Shown: positions 14,969 to 22,679 of the stretch, in pieces
How the letters are laid out: each line of letters opens with the position of its first letter
How positions within the stretch are numbered: position 1 is the first letter of the stretch
Assembly: GCA_018333395.1 (NCBI GenBank)
Contig: JAGXSQ010000151.1
Location: forward strand, 1 to 36,818
Length of the DNA: 36,818 nucleotides
Reading direction: 5' to 3'
Source: Dethiobacter sp.
Lineage (GTDB): Bacteria; Bacillota_D; Dethiobacteria; Dethiobacterales; Dethiobacteraceae
The notes under the pieces: generated by a model
What the model was told of the DNA's origin: nothing
Databases searched by the model: none
Seen by the model: only the letters and a program-made list of their open reading frames with translations
Program-made: the position numbers and the translations under genes

Positions 14969-15796
14969 CTAAAATTCGTTGGGCAGCAGCTGTAGCTCCG
15001 CTAGGGTAAAGACCGGGCCGGACTTGCAGACGTACTTATCGCCGATGTTGCAGCGGCCGCATTTGCCGACACCGCACTTCATTTTCATCTCCAGTGTGGT
15101 GATAATATCTTCCGGCTTATAACCCATCTTCTCCAGGCTCTGCAGAACAAACTTGATCATGATAGGCGGCCCGCAGGTGATCGTTACTTTTCCTATCGGT
15201 GAGGGGTTGAGCTGCTCCAGAAAAGCCGGTACAAACCCAACTGGACCATCCCAATCATCAGAGCGGACATCCACGGTCAGATGTACCTCTGTGTCGCGCA
15301 CCTGCGGCCAGTTGGTAAAAAGCTCTTCCCGCTGAACCAGGTCTTGGGCGGAGCGGGCGCCATAAATAATATCAACTTTCCCGTAGTCCTCACGGTTGTC
15401 CAGGCAGTAATTGATTAGTGAGCGTAACGGCGCTAGCGCAATGCCGCCACCGATAAAGAGCAGGTCCTTGCCCTGTAGGAAATCGACCGGAAAGCCGTTA
15501 CCGTAGGGGCCGCGCACCCCTATTTTCGTACCGGGGTCTATTTCGTGCAGCGCACGTGTTACTAAGCCGGTTTCTTTGATACTAAACTCCAGAAACCCTT
15601 TCCTCGTTGGCGAAGAGGTGATAGAAAAGAGCGCCTCCCCGACCGGGAAAAGGGAAACCATCGCGCACTGACCCGGCCTGTATGCAAAAAGATCTCCGCC
15701 GTCGGCGGCCACAACCCGGAAGGTCTTCACATCGGGCGTCTCACGCCGTACATCGGTAACAATAGCTGTTTGGGGCAGCAAAGGATTACTGGCCAT
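14969..15796 (-). CDS. flxA: Flavin oxidoreductase FlxA-like: FAD/NAD(P)H and [2Fe-2S] subunit
   Basis: The product has 275 residues from ATG 15796, preceded by GGAGGT; seven extra in-frame codons upstream overlap flxB. It is a ferredoxin-NADP reductase-type protein. The FAD-binding barrel contains RPGQCAMVSLF, the NAD-binding fold GGIALAPLRSLINY, and CGVGKCGRC plus a later Cys near the C-terminus forms a [2Fe-2S] site. The closest named relatives by pattern are the gamma subunit of sulfhydrogenase, AsrB and FlxA. In this position, with flxB-flxC-flxD and hdrABC, FlxA fits best. It would take up NADH electrons for the complex. Confidence 0.85.
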   Translation of the reverse strand: MASNPLLPQTAIVTDVRRETPDVKTFRVVAADGGDLFAYRPGQCAMVSLFPVGEALFSITSSPTRKGFLEFSIKETGLVTRALHEIDPGTKIGVRGPYGNGFPVDFLQGKDLLFIGGGIALAPLRSLINYCLDNREDYGKVDIIYGARSAQDLVQREELFTNWPQVRDTEVHLTVDVRSDDWDGPVGFVPAFLEQLNPSPIGKVTITCGPPIMIKFVLQSLEKMGYKPEDIITTLEMKMKCGVGKCGRCNIGDKYVCKSGPVFTLAELQLLPNEF

Positions 15797-16817
15797 CAGC
15801 CGCACCTCCCACTTCACGGATTACTTCCAGGATGTCGAGGTTCACCGGACATTTGCGCACACATCGCCCGCAACCGACGCAGGCATATTCCCCCCCGTGC
15901 TGTCGCGGAAAGTAATTCAGTTTGTGCATAAAACGCTGGCGCACTCTTTCTTTCTGTGTCGGACGCGGGTTGTGACCACCGGCCATTTGCGTGAAATCAG
16001 CAGCCATGCAGGTATCCCAACAGCGGATGCGCTCACCGCAGTTGCCTGTGGCATACTCCTGCAGGTCAAAGCAATGGCAGGTCGGGCAGAGATAGGTGCA
16101 TGTTCCGCAAGCAATACAGCGCCTATAAAGGCGGTTCCAGTAAGCATCTGTAAACATACCGTCCAGTTTTTCCATGAGCCCACGCACGCTGACGTGCGTG
16201 ACATAACCTTCTTTGGCCTGTTCCTGGGCGTCTTTAACCTTGATTTCGTCGCCAGACGTGGCTTCCAGAAGCAAACCGTTTAGGGTGGCAAGCAGTTCCT
16301 CTCCTTTTGGCGACTGGGCGACAAGAACCACTTCTTCGCCTGTATCGGTAGCAAGAATATCCGCTCCCGGCGCTTTGCCCGGGTCAATATCAAAAGTCAG
16401 GCAAAAGCAGGTTTCCTCCGGCTCCTGACAGCCCAGCGCAATAACACATGTATTTTCGCGGCGGCGGCGGTAAGCTTCATCGGCCGGATCACCAAGATAA
16501 ACCTTATCCATCATGGAAAAGCTGGCCACATCGCAGGGCCGTACTCCGAAAAGGATCGCTCTTTCGCCGGCATGACCGGAAAAATCAACAAGTTGCAGGT
16601 CATCCCCGATTTCATACTTCAATACTGTTTCTGTCTGTGGATAGAAAAACTTTTTCGGTGGCACACAGACATTGAGCTCCCCCAGGTCTACCGCCAGATC
16701 TTCCTGCCAGCGGGCGAAATCAACAACCCCATCGCTGCCGGCGGGCAAATACAGTGCGGCCTCCTCCGACAGGTGCCGCCACAGATCCTGCAGCTTTGCC
16801 TTGGCTATCTTCTTCAT
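15786..16817 (-). CDS. flxB: 4Fe-4S subunit FlxB-like (AsrA/hydrogenase beta type)
   Basis: The product has 343 residues. The C-terminal third carries two [4Fe-4S] motifs: CIACGTCTYLCPTCHCFD near residue 235, where additional cysteines follow the cluster, and CVGCGRCVRKCPVNL near residue 320. The N-terminal two thirds include FGVRPCDVASFSMMDKVYLG and VIALGCQEPEETCFC, typical of the AsrA / sulfhydrogenase beta family. Such subunits pass electrons between the flavin subunit and other partners. It starts 12 nt after flxC and overlaps flxA by 11 nt. AsrA of a sulfite reductase was considered, but no siroheme subunit is nearby. Confidence 0.83.
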   Translation of the reverse strand: MKKIAKAKLQDLWRHLSEEAALYLPAGSDGVVDFARWQEDLAVDLGELNVCVPPKKFFYPQTETVLKYEIGDDLQLVDFSGHAGERAILFGVRPCDVASFSMMDKVYLGDPADEAYRRRRENTCVIALGCQEPEETCFCLTFDIDPGKAPGADILATDTGEEVVLVAQSPKGEELLATLNGLLLEATSGDEIKVKDAQEQAKEGYVTHVSVRGLMEKLDGMFTDAYWNRLYRRCIACGTCTYLCPTCHCFDLQEYATGNCGERIRCWDTCMAADFTQMAGGHNPRPTQKERVRQRFMHKLNYFPRQHGGEYACVGCGRCVRKCPVNLDILEVIREVGGAADGQ

Positions 16818-16829
16818 CCTTGCGCCCCC

Positions 16830-17801
16830 CTAGCTTTCGTCAAACCCGGCCGGGTCCTCGCCGCGATACGTCCCAAGCGGCGGCGAATCTCCGGGATCCA
16901 GGCCGGCCTCGTAAGGGCCGAAATATTTATCTATATCCATAATCAGTCGGCGGTTAATCTCCTGCAGCGGGATGCCTGAGGGGCAGATCCGCTCGCATTC
17001 GCCACACTCAAAGCAGCGGCCGGCTACATGAAAGGCACGGATGATATGGTAATTCAGCGTGTCGGCCATGTCGTTCGCTTTGCCGAGCCAGCGTGGTTCT
17101 GCCTGGTCAAAAACACAGGAACGGCAGTTGCAGGCGGGGCAGACATTACGGCAGGCAAAGCAACGGATACAGCGACCGAGCTGATTGGCCCAGTAAGCAT
17201 ACCGCTCCTCCGGCTCTTTTTGCCCGACTTTTTTCACCCGGGCAAAGCGCCGTTCGTCAACGCCGGCGCGTACAGGCACTTGCTCCCAGAGCAGCTGGTC
17301 ATAAACGACCGGGTTAGGGTGACGACAAGTCAGGCACTTCTCCAGTAAAAAGTCGCTGGCTGGTGCTCTTTCTTCCCCATCTGTAAGGAGGACGACCAAC
17401 TCTTCCCCCTCAAAAACTACTTCCTGAATCTTTTTGGCCGGAAAGGCGGCCCTGATCTTGGCAGGGTCGGCTTTTCCACTGCAAGGCAAGCCGAAAAGCA
17501 ACACCCGTTCGCGCTCCAGGCGCTTGTCCTGCAGCAGACGGTTGACGGCGCGCGAATCGCAGCCCTTGACAAAAACGCCTATCTTCGCACGAGCACTGTC
17601 TTCCTCCAGCAGATACTTGACCGGGTTATAAACGCTAAAAGGGTCAAAGGTAAGCTGCTCCGCTGCAGCGGCAGTTTCGACAAAGGCCACCGGTGACTGC
17701 CACCAGAAATCTTTCTTGCGCCAGCCCAGGACTGCCGTTACCTGCTGCTCGGCCAGTGCTTCCGCCGCCACCTGGCGCATCTTCTCGCTAGCCGCTCTCA
17801 T
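16830..17801 (-). CDS. flxC: 4Fe-4S subunit FlxC-like
   Basis: The product has 323 residues. It resembles FlxB in layout, with KGCDSRAVNRLLQDKRL (a CDS/CDV-type segment shared with the AsrA family), LEKCLTCRHPNP, the dense motif CIRCFACRNVCPACNCRSC near residue 215 and CFECGECERICPSGIPL near 268. It therefore holds at least two [4Fe-4S] clusters plus extra cysteines. Its start overlaps the end of flxD by 4 nt (ATGA). The similarity of FlxB and FlxC suggests an old duplication. It is predicted to be an electron-relay subunit of the cytoplasmic complex. Confidence 0.82.
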   Translation of the reverse strand: MRAASEKMRQVAAEALAEQQVTAVLGWRKKDFWWQSPVAFVETAAAAEQLTFDPFSVYNPVKYLLEEDSARAKIGVFVKGCDSRAVNRLLQDKRLERERVLLFGLPCSGKADPAKIRAAFPAKKIQEVVFEGEELVVLLTDGEERAPASDFLLEKCLTCRHPNPVVYDQLLWEQVPVRAGVDERRFARVKKVGQKEPEERYAYWANQLGRCIRCFACRNVCPACNCRSCVFDQAEPRWLGKANDMADTLNYHIIRAFHVAGRCFECGECERICPSGIPLQEINRRLIMDIDKYFGPYEAGLDPGDSPPLGTYRGEDPAGFDES

Positions 17802-18229
17802 CTGGCATCCCTCAACTTTCTGTTTGGCCCAAGTTTGCGCACATTTTCGGTCAGATCATCCATCACAGAAGCGAATTTAGCGCCTTCCGAGCCGGAAATC
17901 CAGCGCACCTGGAAGCGCTCCGGCTCAATGCCCAAGTATTCAAGCAGCTGTTTCAGCACGGTAAAGCGGCGGCGAGCATGATAATTGCCGCTGTGATAAT
18001 GGCAATCGCCCGGATGGCAACCGGCTACCAATACACCGTCAGCTCCCCTCTGAAAAGCACGCACAATAAAACTCGGATTTACGCGACCGGAGCAGGGAAC
18101 CCGGATGACCCGCACATTGGGTGGATAACTAAGGCGACTGGTCCCGGCCAAGTCGGCACCGGCGTAACTGCACCAGTTACAACAGAAAGCCACAATCAGT
18201 GGTTCAAATCCTTCCTGCGTCACAGACAT
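17798..18229 (-). CDS. flxD: MvhD/FlxD-like [2Fe-2S] linker subunit
   Basis: The product has 143 residues, the usual length of MvhD. The conserved MvhD pattern is clear: FCCNWCSYAGADLAG (Cys16, Cys17, Cys20), IRVPCSGRV (Cys46) and VAGCHPGDCHYHSGNY (Cys71, Cys76). In methanogens MvhD connects the hydrogenase to HdrA; in Flx-Hdr complexes FlxD plays this part between the flavin oxidoreductase and HdrA. The gene overlaps hdrA by 10 nt and flxC by 4 nt, so stoichiometric translation is likely. Confidence 0.92.
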   Translation of the reverse strand: MSVTQEGFEPLIVAFCCNWCSYAGADLAGTSRLSYPPNVRVIRVPCSGRVNPSFIVRAFQRGADGVLVAGCHPGDCHYHSGNYHARRRFTVLKQLLEYLGIEPERFQVRWISGSEGAKFASVMDDLTENVRKLGPNRKLRDAR

Positions 18230-20205
18230 ATCACCTCCACCTCCGCCAGAATCTGCTCATTCGTAAAGCCTCTCAGGTTGATGGCCCCGGGCCGGCACGT
18301 CACGGTACACGCCCCACAGCCTTGGCAAAGCACCGTGTTCACTTCGGCTACCTTGCGGCTGACTATCTCCCGACCGCGGCGCTCCTCCAGTATTTTTTCG
18401 CTGATCGCGCCATACGGGCAAACAACCATACAGGACATGTCGCCGGTGCACAACTTCACGTCTACTTCCGCGACGGTAGGCGTGCTTAGCAGGCTTTCCT
18501 TGCTTAAAAGTGCTGCCACCTTGACTGCCGCAGCCGAGGCTTGGGACACTGTTTCCGGGATATCTTTGGGCCCCTGGCAGACACCGGCCAGGAAAATGCC
18601 GGCTGTGTGCGTCTCTACCGGGCGCAGCTTGGGGTGAGCTTCATTGAAAAAGTTATGAGCGTTGGTAGTAATGGACAGCTTTTGGGCCAATTCCTTAGCT
18701 CCGGCACGCGCGTCCACAGAATTGGCTAGGACGACCATGTCTACCACCAGCTCCACCAGCGCGCCGCTTAAAGCATCGACGCTGCGGACAACCAACTTGT
18801 CGCCATCCGGGAACACTTTGGAGACGTTGCCTTTGATGTACGTAGTACCGTACTCTTCGTAAGCGCGGTTGTAAAACTCCTCATAATCCTTGCCGGGCGT
18901 GCGTACGTCGATATAAAAGACAAACGGTTTAGCGTCAGGCACTTTTTCGCACAACAGGATAGCGTGTTTAGCTGTGTACATGCAGCAGACTTTGGCGCAA
19001 TAAGGGTTGCCCTTGGCCTTATCCCGAGAACCGACACACTGAATAAAGGCTACATTTTTGGGGGGCTGGCCGTTGGAAGGCCGCAGGACTTTACCGCCGG
19101 TCGGCCCAGAGGCGTTCAGCAGCCGCTCAAACTCCAGACTAGTAATCACGTCGGGGTGCTTGCCATAAGCGTATTCGCCGTAGTTATCCAGCTTTTTAGG
19201 ATCAAAGCCAGTCGCTACCACTATCGCCCCGTATTTAACGGTCAGCAATTCGTCTTCCTGGCAAAAGTCAATGGCCTCGGCCGGGCAGATCTTTTCACAG
19301 ACGCGGCACTTGCCCTCGGTAAAAAAGCGACAGTGGAGGCGGTCAATAACCGGCTTGTTGGGGACAGCCTGCGGGAACGGGGTATAAATAGCGCGGCGCT
19401 TAACAAGACCGAGGTCAAACTCGCTGTCCACTTTGACCGGACACTTGAGCATGCAGTCGCCGCAACCGGTACATTTGCTCATATCCACGCTGCGTGCCTT
19501 GCTGCGGATAGTAACGGTAAAGTTGCCTACGTACCCTTCCACCTTCTCTACTTCGCAGTAGCTAAAGAGGGTGATTTTTTCGCTCTGAGCCACCTCTACC
19601 ATCTTGGGCGTCAGAATACAGGCGGAACAGTCCAGAGTAGGGAAAGTTTTGTCCAGCTGGGCCATCCGGCCGCCGATGCTCGGTTCCTTTTCCACCAGAT
19701 CGACCGCAAAGCCGTTGTCCGCGATATCCAGCGCCGCCTGAAGGCCGGCAATCCCGCCACCAATCACGAGAGCACGACGCTCAATAGGCAGTTCGCTCGC
19801 AAAAAGCGCTTCGTTCCTAGTTGCTTTGGCTACAGCGGTGCGGATAAGAGAGACGGCTTTCGCCGTGGCCTTCAGTTTATCCTTATGGACCCAGGAGCAT
19901 TGCTCACGGATGTTGGCAACCTCCAGGAAATATGGGTTCATTTCAGCCGCCGCCACCGCTTTGCGGAAAGTATTCTCATGCATCCGCGGTGAGCAGGCTG
20001 CCACTACCACCCGATCCAGCCTATGCTCCCGGATGGCCCCTTTAATCATCTCCTGCCCGATTTCAGAGCAAGTATACTTGTTATGGTCGGCATAGACGAC
20101 GCCGGGCATACCTCTGGCCGCTGCCAACGCCTGTTCGATATCTACTGTGCCGGCAATATTGGAGCCGCACCAGCAGATAAAAACACCAATCCTCTTCAAG
20201 CTCAT
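18220..20205 (-). CDS. hdrA: Heterodisulfide reductase subunit HdrA-like, FAD and Fe-S protein
   Basis: HdrA carries the FAD at which electrons are bifurcated in Hdr complexes. The product has 661 residues from ATG 20205, preceded by GGGAGGG; about 99 in-frame codons upstream overlap hdrC in another frame and are not real. The N-terminus has CWCGSNIAGTVDIEQAL and further cysteines (Cys46, Cys71, Cys103). The FAD fold VIGGGIAGLQAALDIA lies near residue 150. CTGCGDCMLKCP lies near 245 and CRVCEKICPAEA near 300. The C-terminal ferredoxin region holds CTGDMSCMVVCP and CQGCGACTVTCRPGAINL. This matches HdrA proteins of sulfate reducers and Clostridia. Confidence 0.95.
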   Translation of the reverse strand: MSLKRIGVFICWCGSNIAGTVDIEQALAAARGMPGVVYADHNKYTCSEIGQEMIKGAIREHRLDRVVVAACSPRMHENTFRKAVAAAEMNPYFLEVANIREQCSWVHKDKLKATAKAVSLIRTAVAKATRNEALFASELPIERRALVIGGGIAGLQAALDIADNGFAVDLVEKEPSIGGRMAQLDKTFPTLDCSACILTPKMVEVAQSEKITLFSYCEVEKVEGYVGNFTVTIRSKARSVDMSKCTGCGDCMLKCPVKVDSEFDLGLVKRRAIYTPFPQAVPNKPVIDRLHCRFFTEGKCRVCEKICPAEAIDFCQEDELLTVKYGAIVVATGFDPKKLDNYGEYAYGKHPDVITSLEFERLLNASGPTGGKVLRPSNGQPPKNVAFIQCVGSRDKAKGNPYCAKVCCMYTAKHAILLCEKVPDAKPFVFYIDVRTPGKDYEEFYNRAYEEYGTTYIKGNVSKVFPDGDKLVVRSVDALSGALVELVVDMVVLANSVDARAGAKELAQKLSITTNAHNFFNEAHPKLRPVETHTAGIFLAGVCQGPKDIPETVSQASAAAVKVAALLSKESLLSTPTVAEVDVKLCTGDMSCMVVCPYGAISEKILEERRGREIVSRKVAEVNTVLCQGCGACTVTCRPGAINLRGFTNEQILAEVEVICL

Positions 20206-20227
20206 TCCCTCCCGGTCTTTATTGCTG

Positions 20228-20632
20228 CTACTTGGCGTACTTACGGAACGCGCTGACCAGCCCCTGCTGCGGCGCGTTTTCGCGCACATGGGCCGGGAGG
20301 TCGTTGGGGTGGAGATAATTGCCACCCTTCTGGCGTAACAACAGGAGACGGAGAGCCTCGATAACCTTGGGGATGTCCACCTCCCGCGGACAGCGCGAAT
20401 CACAAGTCTGGCAGGAGGCGCAGATCCACAGCGTCTTGCTGTGTAGCAATTCATCCACCAGACCAAGCTGGGCAAAACGTAACACCTGGTGCGGGAAGAC
20501 ATCCATGGCCCAGACTACCGGACAGCCGCCGGTGCATTTGCCGCACTGGAAGCAGGCAGACACTTTCTGGCCGCTGATTTCTTCTACTTCCCGGACCAGG
20601 CTGCTACTAATCTTCTCTGTTGTAACCTTCAT
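20228..20632 (-). CDS. hdrC: Heterodisulfide reductase subunit HdrC-like
   Basis: The product is a 134-residue soluble [4Fe-4S] protein with two classical motifs, CFQCGKCTGGCPV at about residue 27 and CASCQTCDSRCPR at about residue 73. It is the electron wire between HdrA and HdrB. Helical residues follow (IPKVIEALRLLLLRQ), and there is no membrane anchor, so it is the soluble HdrC rather than a HdrE- or DsrK-linked type. It lies between hdrB (29 bp) and hdrA (22 bp). Confidence 0.93.
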   Translation of the reverse strand: MKVTTEKISSSLVREVEEISGQKVSACFQCGKCTGGCPVVWAMDVFPHQVLRFAQLGLVDELLHSKTLWICASCQTCDSRCPREVDIPKVIEALRLLLLRQKGGNYLHPNDLPAHVRENAPQQGLVSAFRKYAK

Positions 20633-20661
20633 CCTTTCCCCTCTCCCTCCCCGTATTTTCC

Positions 20662-21462
20662 CTAAACGTCCAACGCTTCCGCTAACAGTTCTGTAAAGTA
20701 GACTACCGGCAACTTGGCCTCGCTACCAGCAACGGCCCGCAGTTCCTGCTGGTACTCTTCCAGATTGTATTTACAGAGCGGGCAGGCCACCACCAGCAAT
20801 TCGGCGCCATTTTTATACGCAGACAGCAAAATACGGCCTACCGCCGTGCCGGCCACCTCTTCGTTGGCCATCGACAGATAGGAACCGCAGCACTCCGTTT
20901 TATAAGGGTAGTATACAGGCGCCGCCCCCAGCGCTCTTAAAAAATCCTCAAAAATACTGGGGTTCTCCACATCGTCAAAATCCATCTCGTCACGGGGCTT
21001 TAACAGCAAACAACCGTAGTAGGGCGCAATTTTGCGTCCGGCCAACTTCTTTTGTACTTTATCGGCCACGGAGGCAAACCCCACGTCGTTTTTCAGCACT
21101 TCCAGATAATGTAACACCTTGACTTCACCGGTGTATTTCTCCTCCAGATAGCCATTTACCTTCCGGCGAACTTCCCCGTCTTGGCCCATGGCCCGGTTCG
21201 TCCGTTTGAAGACGTTATAGCAACCGGCACACAAGGTGACAAGCTTGTCATGGCCCGCCTCTTTCGCCTGTGAGAGCGCTCTGACCGGCGCCAGCAACGG
21301 GAAAAACTCGTCGGTATTTAACGGGTAAAGCGCCCCGCAGCACTGCCACTCCGGAACCTCTTCCATCTCCAGGCCAAGAGCCTTGGCCGTCCGCAAAGTA
21401 GTGTCCTCGAAGTTTTGGGCTTTTGTCTTGAGAGTGCATCCCGGGTAATAGCTGTAACGCAT
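20662..21462 (-). CDS. hdrB: Heterodisulfide reductase subunit HdrB-like, two CCG domains
   Basis: The product has 266 residues from ATG 21462, 7 nt after GGAGG. HdrB holds the catalytic iron-sulfur clusters that reduce a disulfide. Both CCG modules are complete: Cys9 in YYPGCTLKT, WQCCGALYP and TLCAGCYN form the first; YYGCLLLKP, TECCGSYLS and VACPLCKYN form the second. The disulfide substrate is unknown here. In sulfate reducers the DsrC protein has been proposed as the partner, but no dsrC is in the window. It is the first gene of the seven-gene run. Confidence 0.93.
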   Translation of the reverse strand: MRYSYYPGCTLKTKAQNFEDTTLRTAKALGLEMEEVPEWQCCGALYPLNTDEFFPLLAPVRALSQAKEAGHDKLVTLCAGCYNVFKRTNRAMGQDGEVRRKVNGYLEEKYTGEVKVLHYLEVLKNDVGFASVADKVQKKLAGRKIAPYYGCLLLKPRDEMDFDDVENPSIFEDFLRALGAAPVYYPYKTECCGSYLSMANEEVAGTAVGRILLSAYKNGAELLVVACPLCKYNLEEYQQELRAVAGSEAKLPVVYFTELLAEALDV

Positions 21463-21613
21463 TCCCACGCCTCCTCCTGTTAGCTGCCGACCCTCGCCGG
21501 CAAACACTGCCCATTCTAGTTCGACACCTCCGCAGGAATCCCTTTCAATTAATAAAAGTATTTTAATATATATATTATTTAGAATAGTCCCACACTCATG
21601 TTCAGTATATTTC
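21463..21613. other. AT-rich upstream region of the hdr-flx operon
   Basis: No gene was seen. The sequence 21545-21600 is strongly AT-rich (an alternating TA run at about 21564-21581). It should hold the operon promoter, but I could not pick a convincing -35/-10 pair with normal spacing on the minus strand. Confidence 0.35.
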
Positions 21614-21714
21614 TAGGGGGAGCGCCCGCTTTCGCGGGAATGACGATAGTGTTCGAGAATGACGAAAGAGAAGACTTTGACGAAATACAATCTGCAGACC
21701 AGAGCGCCCCCCTA
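21614..21714. repeat. Short palindromic element with imperfect terminal repeats (MITE-like)
   Basis: The ends TAGGGGG-A-GCGC (21614-21624) and GCGCCCCCCTA (21704-21714) are near-perfect inverted repeats around a core of about 80 bp. Inside, CCCGC-tttc-GCGGGAATGACG (21625-21645) is a hairpin with the widespread ATTCCCGCGAAAGCGGGAAT sequence. Such small non-coding elements can be remnants moved by a transposase supplied elsewhere. No target duplication was identified. Confidence 0.4.
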
Positions 21715-21850
21715 AGATAATTATAAAAAAGAGAAACATTATAAAATTTGTCCTCTGCCCTTGACGTGAATCTCTCTGCTTTTACGTCATATTTGACAGA
21801 TAATGTGGGTATTGTAGATGTATAATAAATTCGACGCAAGGAGGCGCACA

Positions 21851-22351
21851 ATGCTCTTCACCAAGCTGAAAGAACCGGAAGCGCTGCTTAACACCTCAGA
21901 AGCCAGCAATCTCTGGGACATTTTAAAGTCAAACTATATGGCTGTGGAACTGATGCAGATTTGGCGAAATTATGCCCATGATACGGAACTTAAATTGCTG
22001 ATTGGCTCTTTTATAAAAGACTTGGAGAGGGATATTAAGCTATTAGAAAAGGAAGCAAATAAATTCGGCCTCCCCGGAGCAGACAAAAACAGAAGCAGCG
22101 TCAATACACCCGTAAATTCGGAGATCCTGCGCGACGAGTACCTGGCACAGGAATTTTTCATTTTTGCCCAGGAAAACGTGGAACAGTTGCTCAGATTTCT
22201 ACGCACAACGACTACCAACGATGCACTGCGCAAACTGTTTATGAAATTCGTCGTCCAGGCCTTAGGGCGTGCCGACAGCCTCGTCCAGCACCTGAAAATA
22301 ATCGGACGCATTAAAGTAAGACTGCGGTTCGCCGCAGTCTTACTTTTTTGA
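21851..22351 (+). CDS. DUF3231-like helical protein (ferritin-like fold), possibly sporulation-related
   Basis: The product has 166 residues from ATG 21851, preceded by AAGGAGG; the frame is open 11 codons further upstream. It is almost entirely alpha-helical, with segments such as LWDILKSNYMAVELMQIWRN, LIGSFIKDLERDIKLLEKEA and the loop FGLPGADKNRSS. It resembles one half of DUF3231 proteins of spore-forming Firmicutes, which share a four-helix ferritin-like fold. The last 13 codons double as a transcription terminator hairpin, so the C-terminal tail VRLRFAAVLLF is shaped by RNA constraints. The upstream boxes are unclear, so sigma-A or a sporulation sigma factor could be used. Confidence 0.65.
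   Translation: MLFTKLKEPEALLNTSEASNLWDILKSNYMAVELMQIWRNYAHDTELKLLIGSFIKDLERDIKLLEKEANKFGLPGADKNRSSVNTPVNSEILRDEYLAQEFFIFAQENVEQLLRFLRTTTTNDALRKLFMKFVVQALGRADSLVQHLKIIGRIKVRLRFAAVLLF
22314..22350 (+). terminator. Intrinsic terminator inside the 3' end of the DUF3231-like gene
   Basis: A perfect 14-bp stem AAGTAAGACTGCGG / CCGCAGTCTTACTT with a TTCG tetraloop (22314-22345) is followed by TTTTG. The whole hairpin is in the reading frame of the upstream gene, and the TGA follows in the T tract. Confidence 0.93.
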
Positions 22352-22397
22352 TCCTAATTCACTGCCGCAGGCAAGAAACCTTCCTACCCTGTAAATC

Positions 22398-22452
22398 CCC
22401 TCACCCTTACCCTCTCCCGCTGGGAGAGGGAGAAGCGTAGCGAGGGTGAGGG
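22398..22452. repeat. Nested palindrome, CCCTCACCC / CCCTCTCCC type intergenic repeat
   Basis: The inner hairpin is CCCTCTCCC-gct-GGGAGAGGG (22410-22430). An outer pair, CCCTCACCC (22398-22406) and GGGTGAGGG (22444-22452), encloses it. This type of double palindrome is familiar as dispersed intergenic repeats in many bacterial genomes. Confidence 0.75.
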
Positions 22453-22539
22453 CCGGTGTGAGAGCATTTTCATCCTTCTGATGGTGCCGCCGCCGAAGGC
22501 GGGGGCATGGGGGTCTACCCTAAAAACATCCCCGCCGTC

Positions 22540-22559
22540 ATTCCCGCGAAAGCGGGAAT
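22540..22559. repeat. REP-like hairpin ATTCCCGC-gaaa-GCGGGAAT
   Basis: A perfect 8-bp inverted repeat with a GAAA loop. It is the same sequence, in opposite orientation, as the hairpin at 21625-21645, so two copies flank the DUF3231-like gene. This TCATTCCCGCGAAAGCGGGAAT sequence is a dispersed repeat in many genomes. Confidence 0.75.
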
Positions 22560-22679
22560 CCACGCTATTTTCCCTTTTCCGATGATGCCGCAGGCGGCAT
22601 GGGTGTCTCCATGAATAAAAGAAAGATTTTTCCCCAAACTTCGGGAGTTGCTTAGGAGGCTGGGCAGAAAAGGTGCTGT

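Larger units (their letters stand above)
22352..22679. other. Intergenic region rich in palindromic repeats
   Basis: No gene was seen. The region holds a nested palindrome (22398-22452), a REP-like hairpin (22540-22559) and two related stretches, around 22478-22520 and 22581-22610. Both of these have the form GATG(G/A)TGCCGC, then GGC(G)GG/GGCGGCATGGG, then GTCT. Such repeats accumulate in non-coding DNA. Confidence 0.5.

Noticed and set aside
14969..16817. Dissimilatory or assimilatory sulfite reductase (asrAB)
   Set aside because: flxA and flxB resemble AsrB and AsrA, but there is no AsrC siroheme subunit, and both lie in a tight run with an MvhD-type gene and hdrABC, which fits Flx-Hdr better.
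20206..20502. N-terminal extension of hdrA
   Set aside because: The extra codons overlap hdrC, are rich in Arg and Ser, and a good ribosome binding site precedes ATG 20205.
17798..21462. HdrCBA-MvhD module of the acetogenic methylene-THF reductase complex
   Set aside because: That arrangement continues with metV and metF; here the run continues with flxC, flxB and flxA, and no metF-like sequence is present.
21579..21851. Minus-strand 90-codon frame upstream of the DUF3231-like gene
   Set aside because: It is built from the palindromic repeat element (VIPAKAG is a typical translation of the ATTCCCGCGAAAGCGGG repeat).
22352..22679. CRISPR array
   Set aside because: Repeats are palindromes of different types at irregular distances, not identical repeats with regular spacers.
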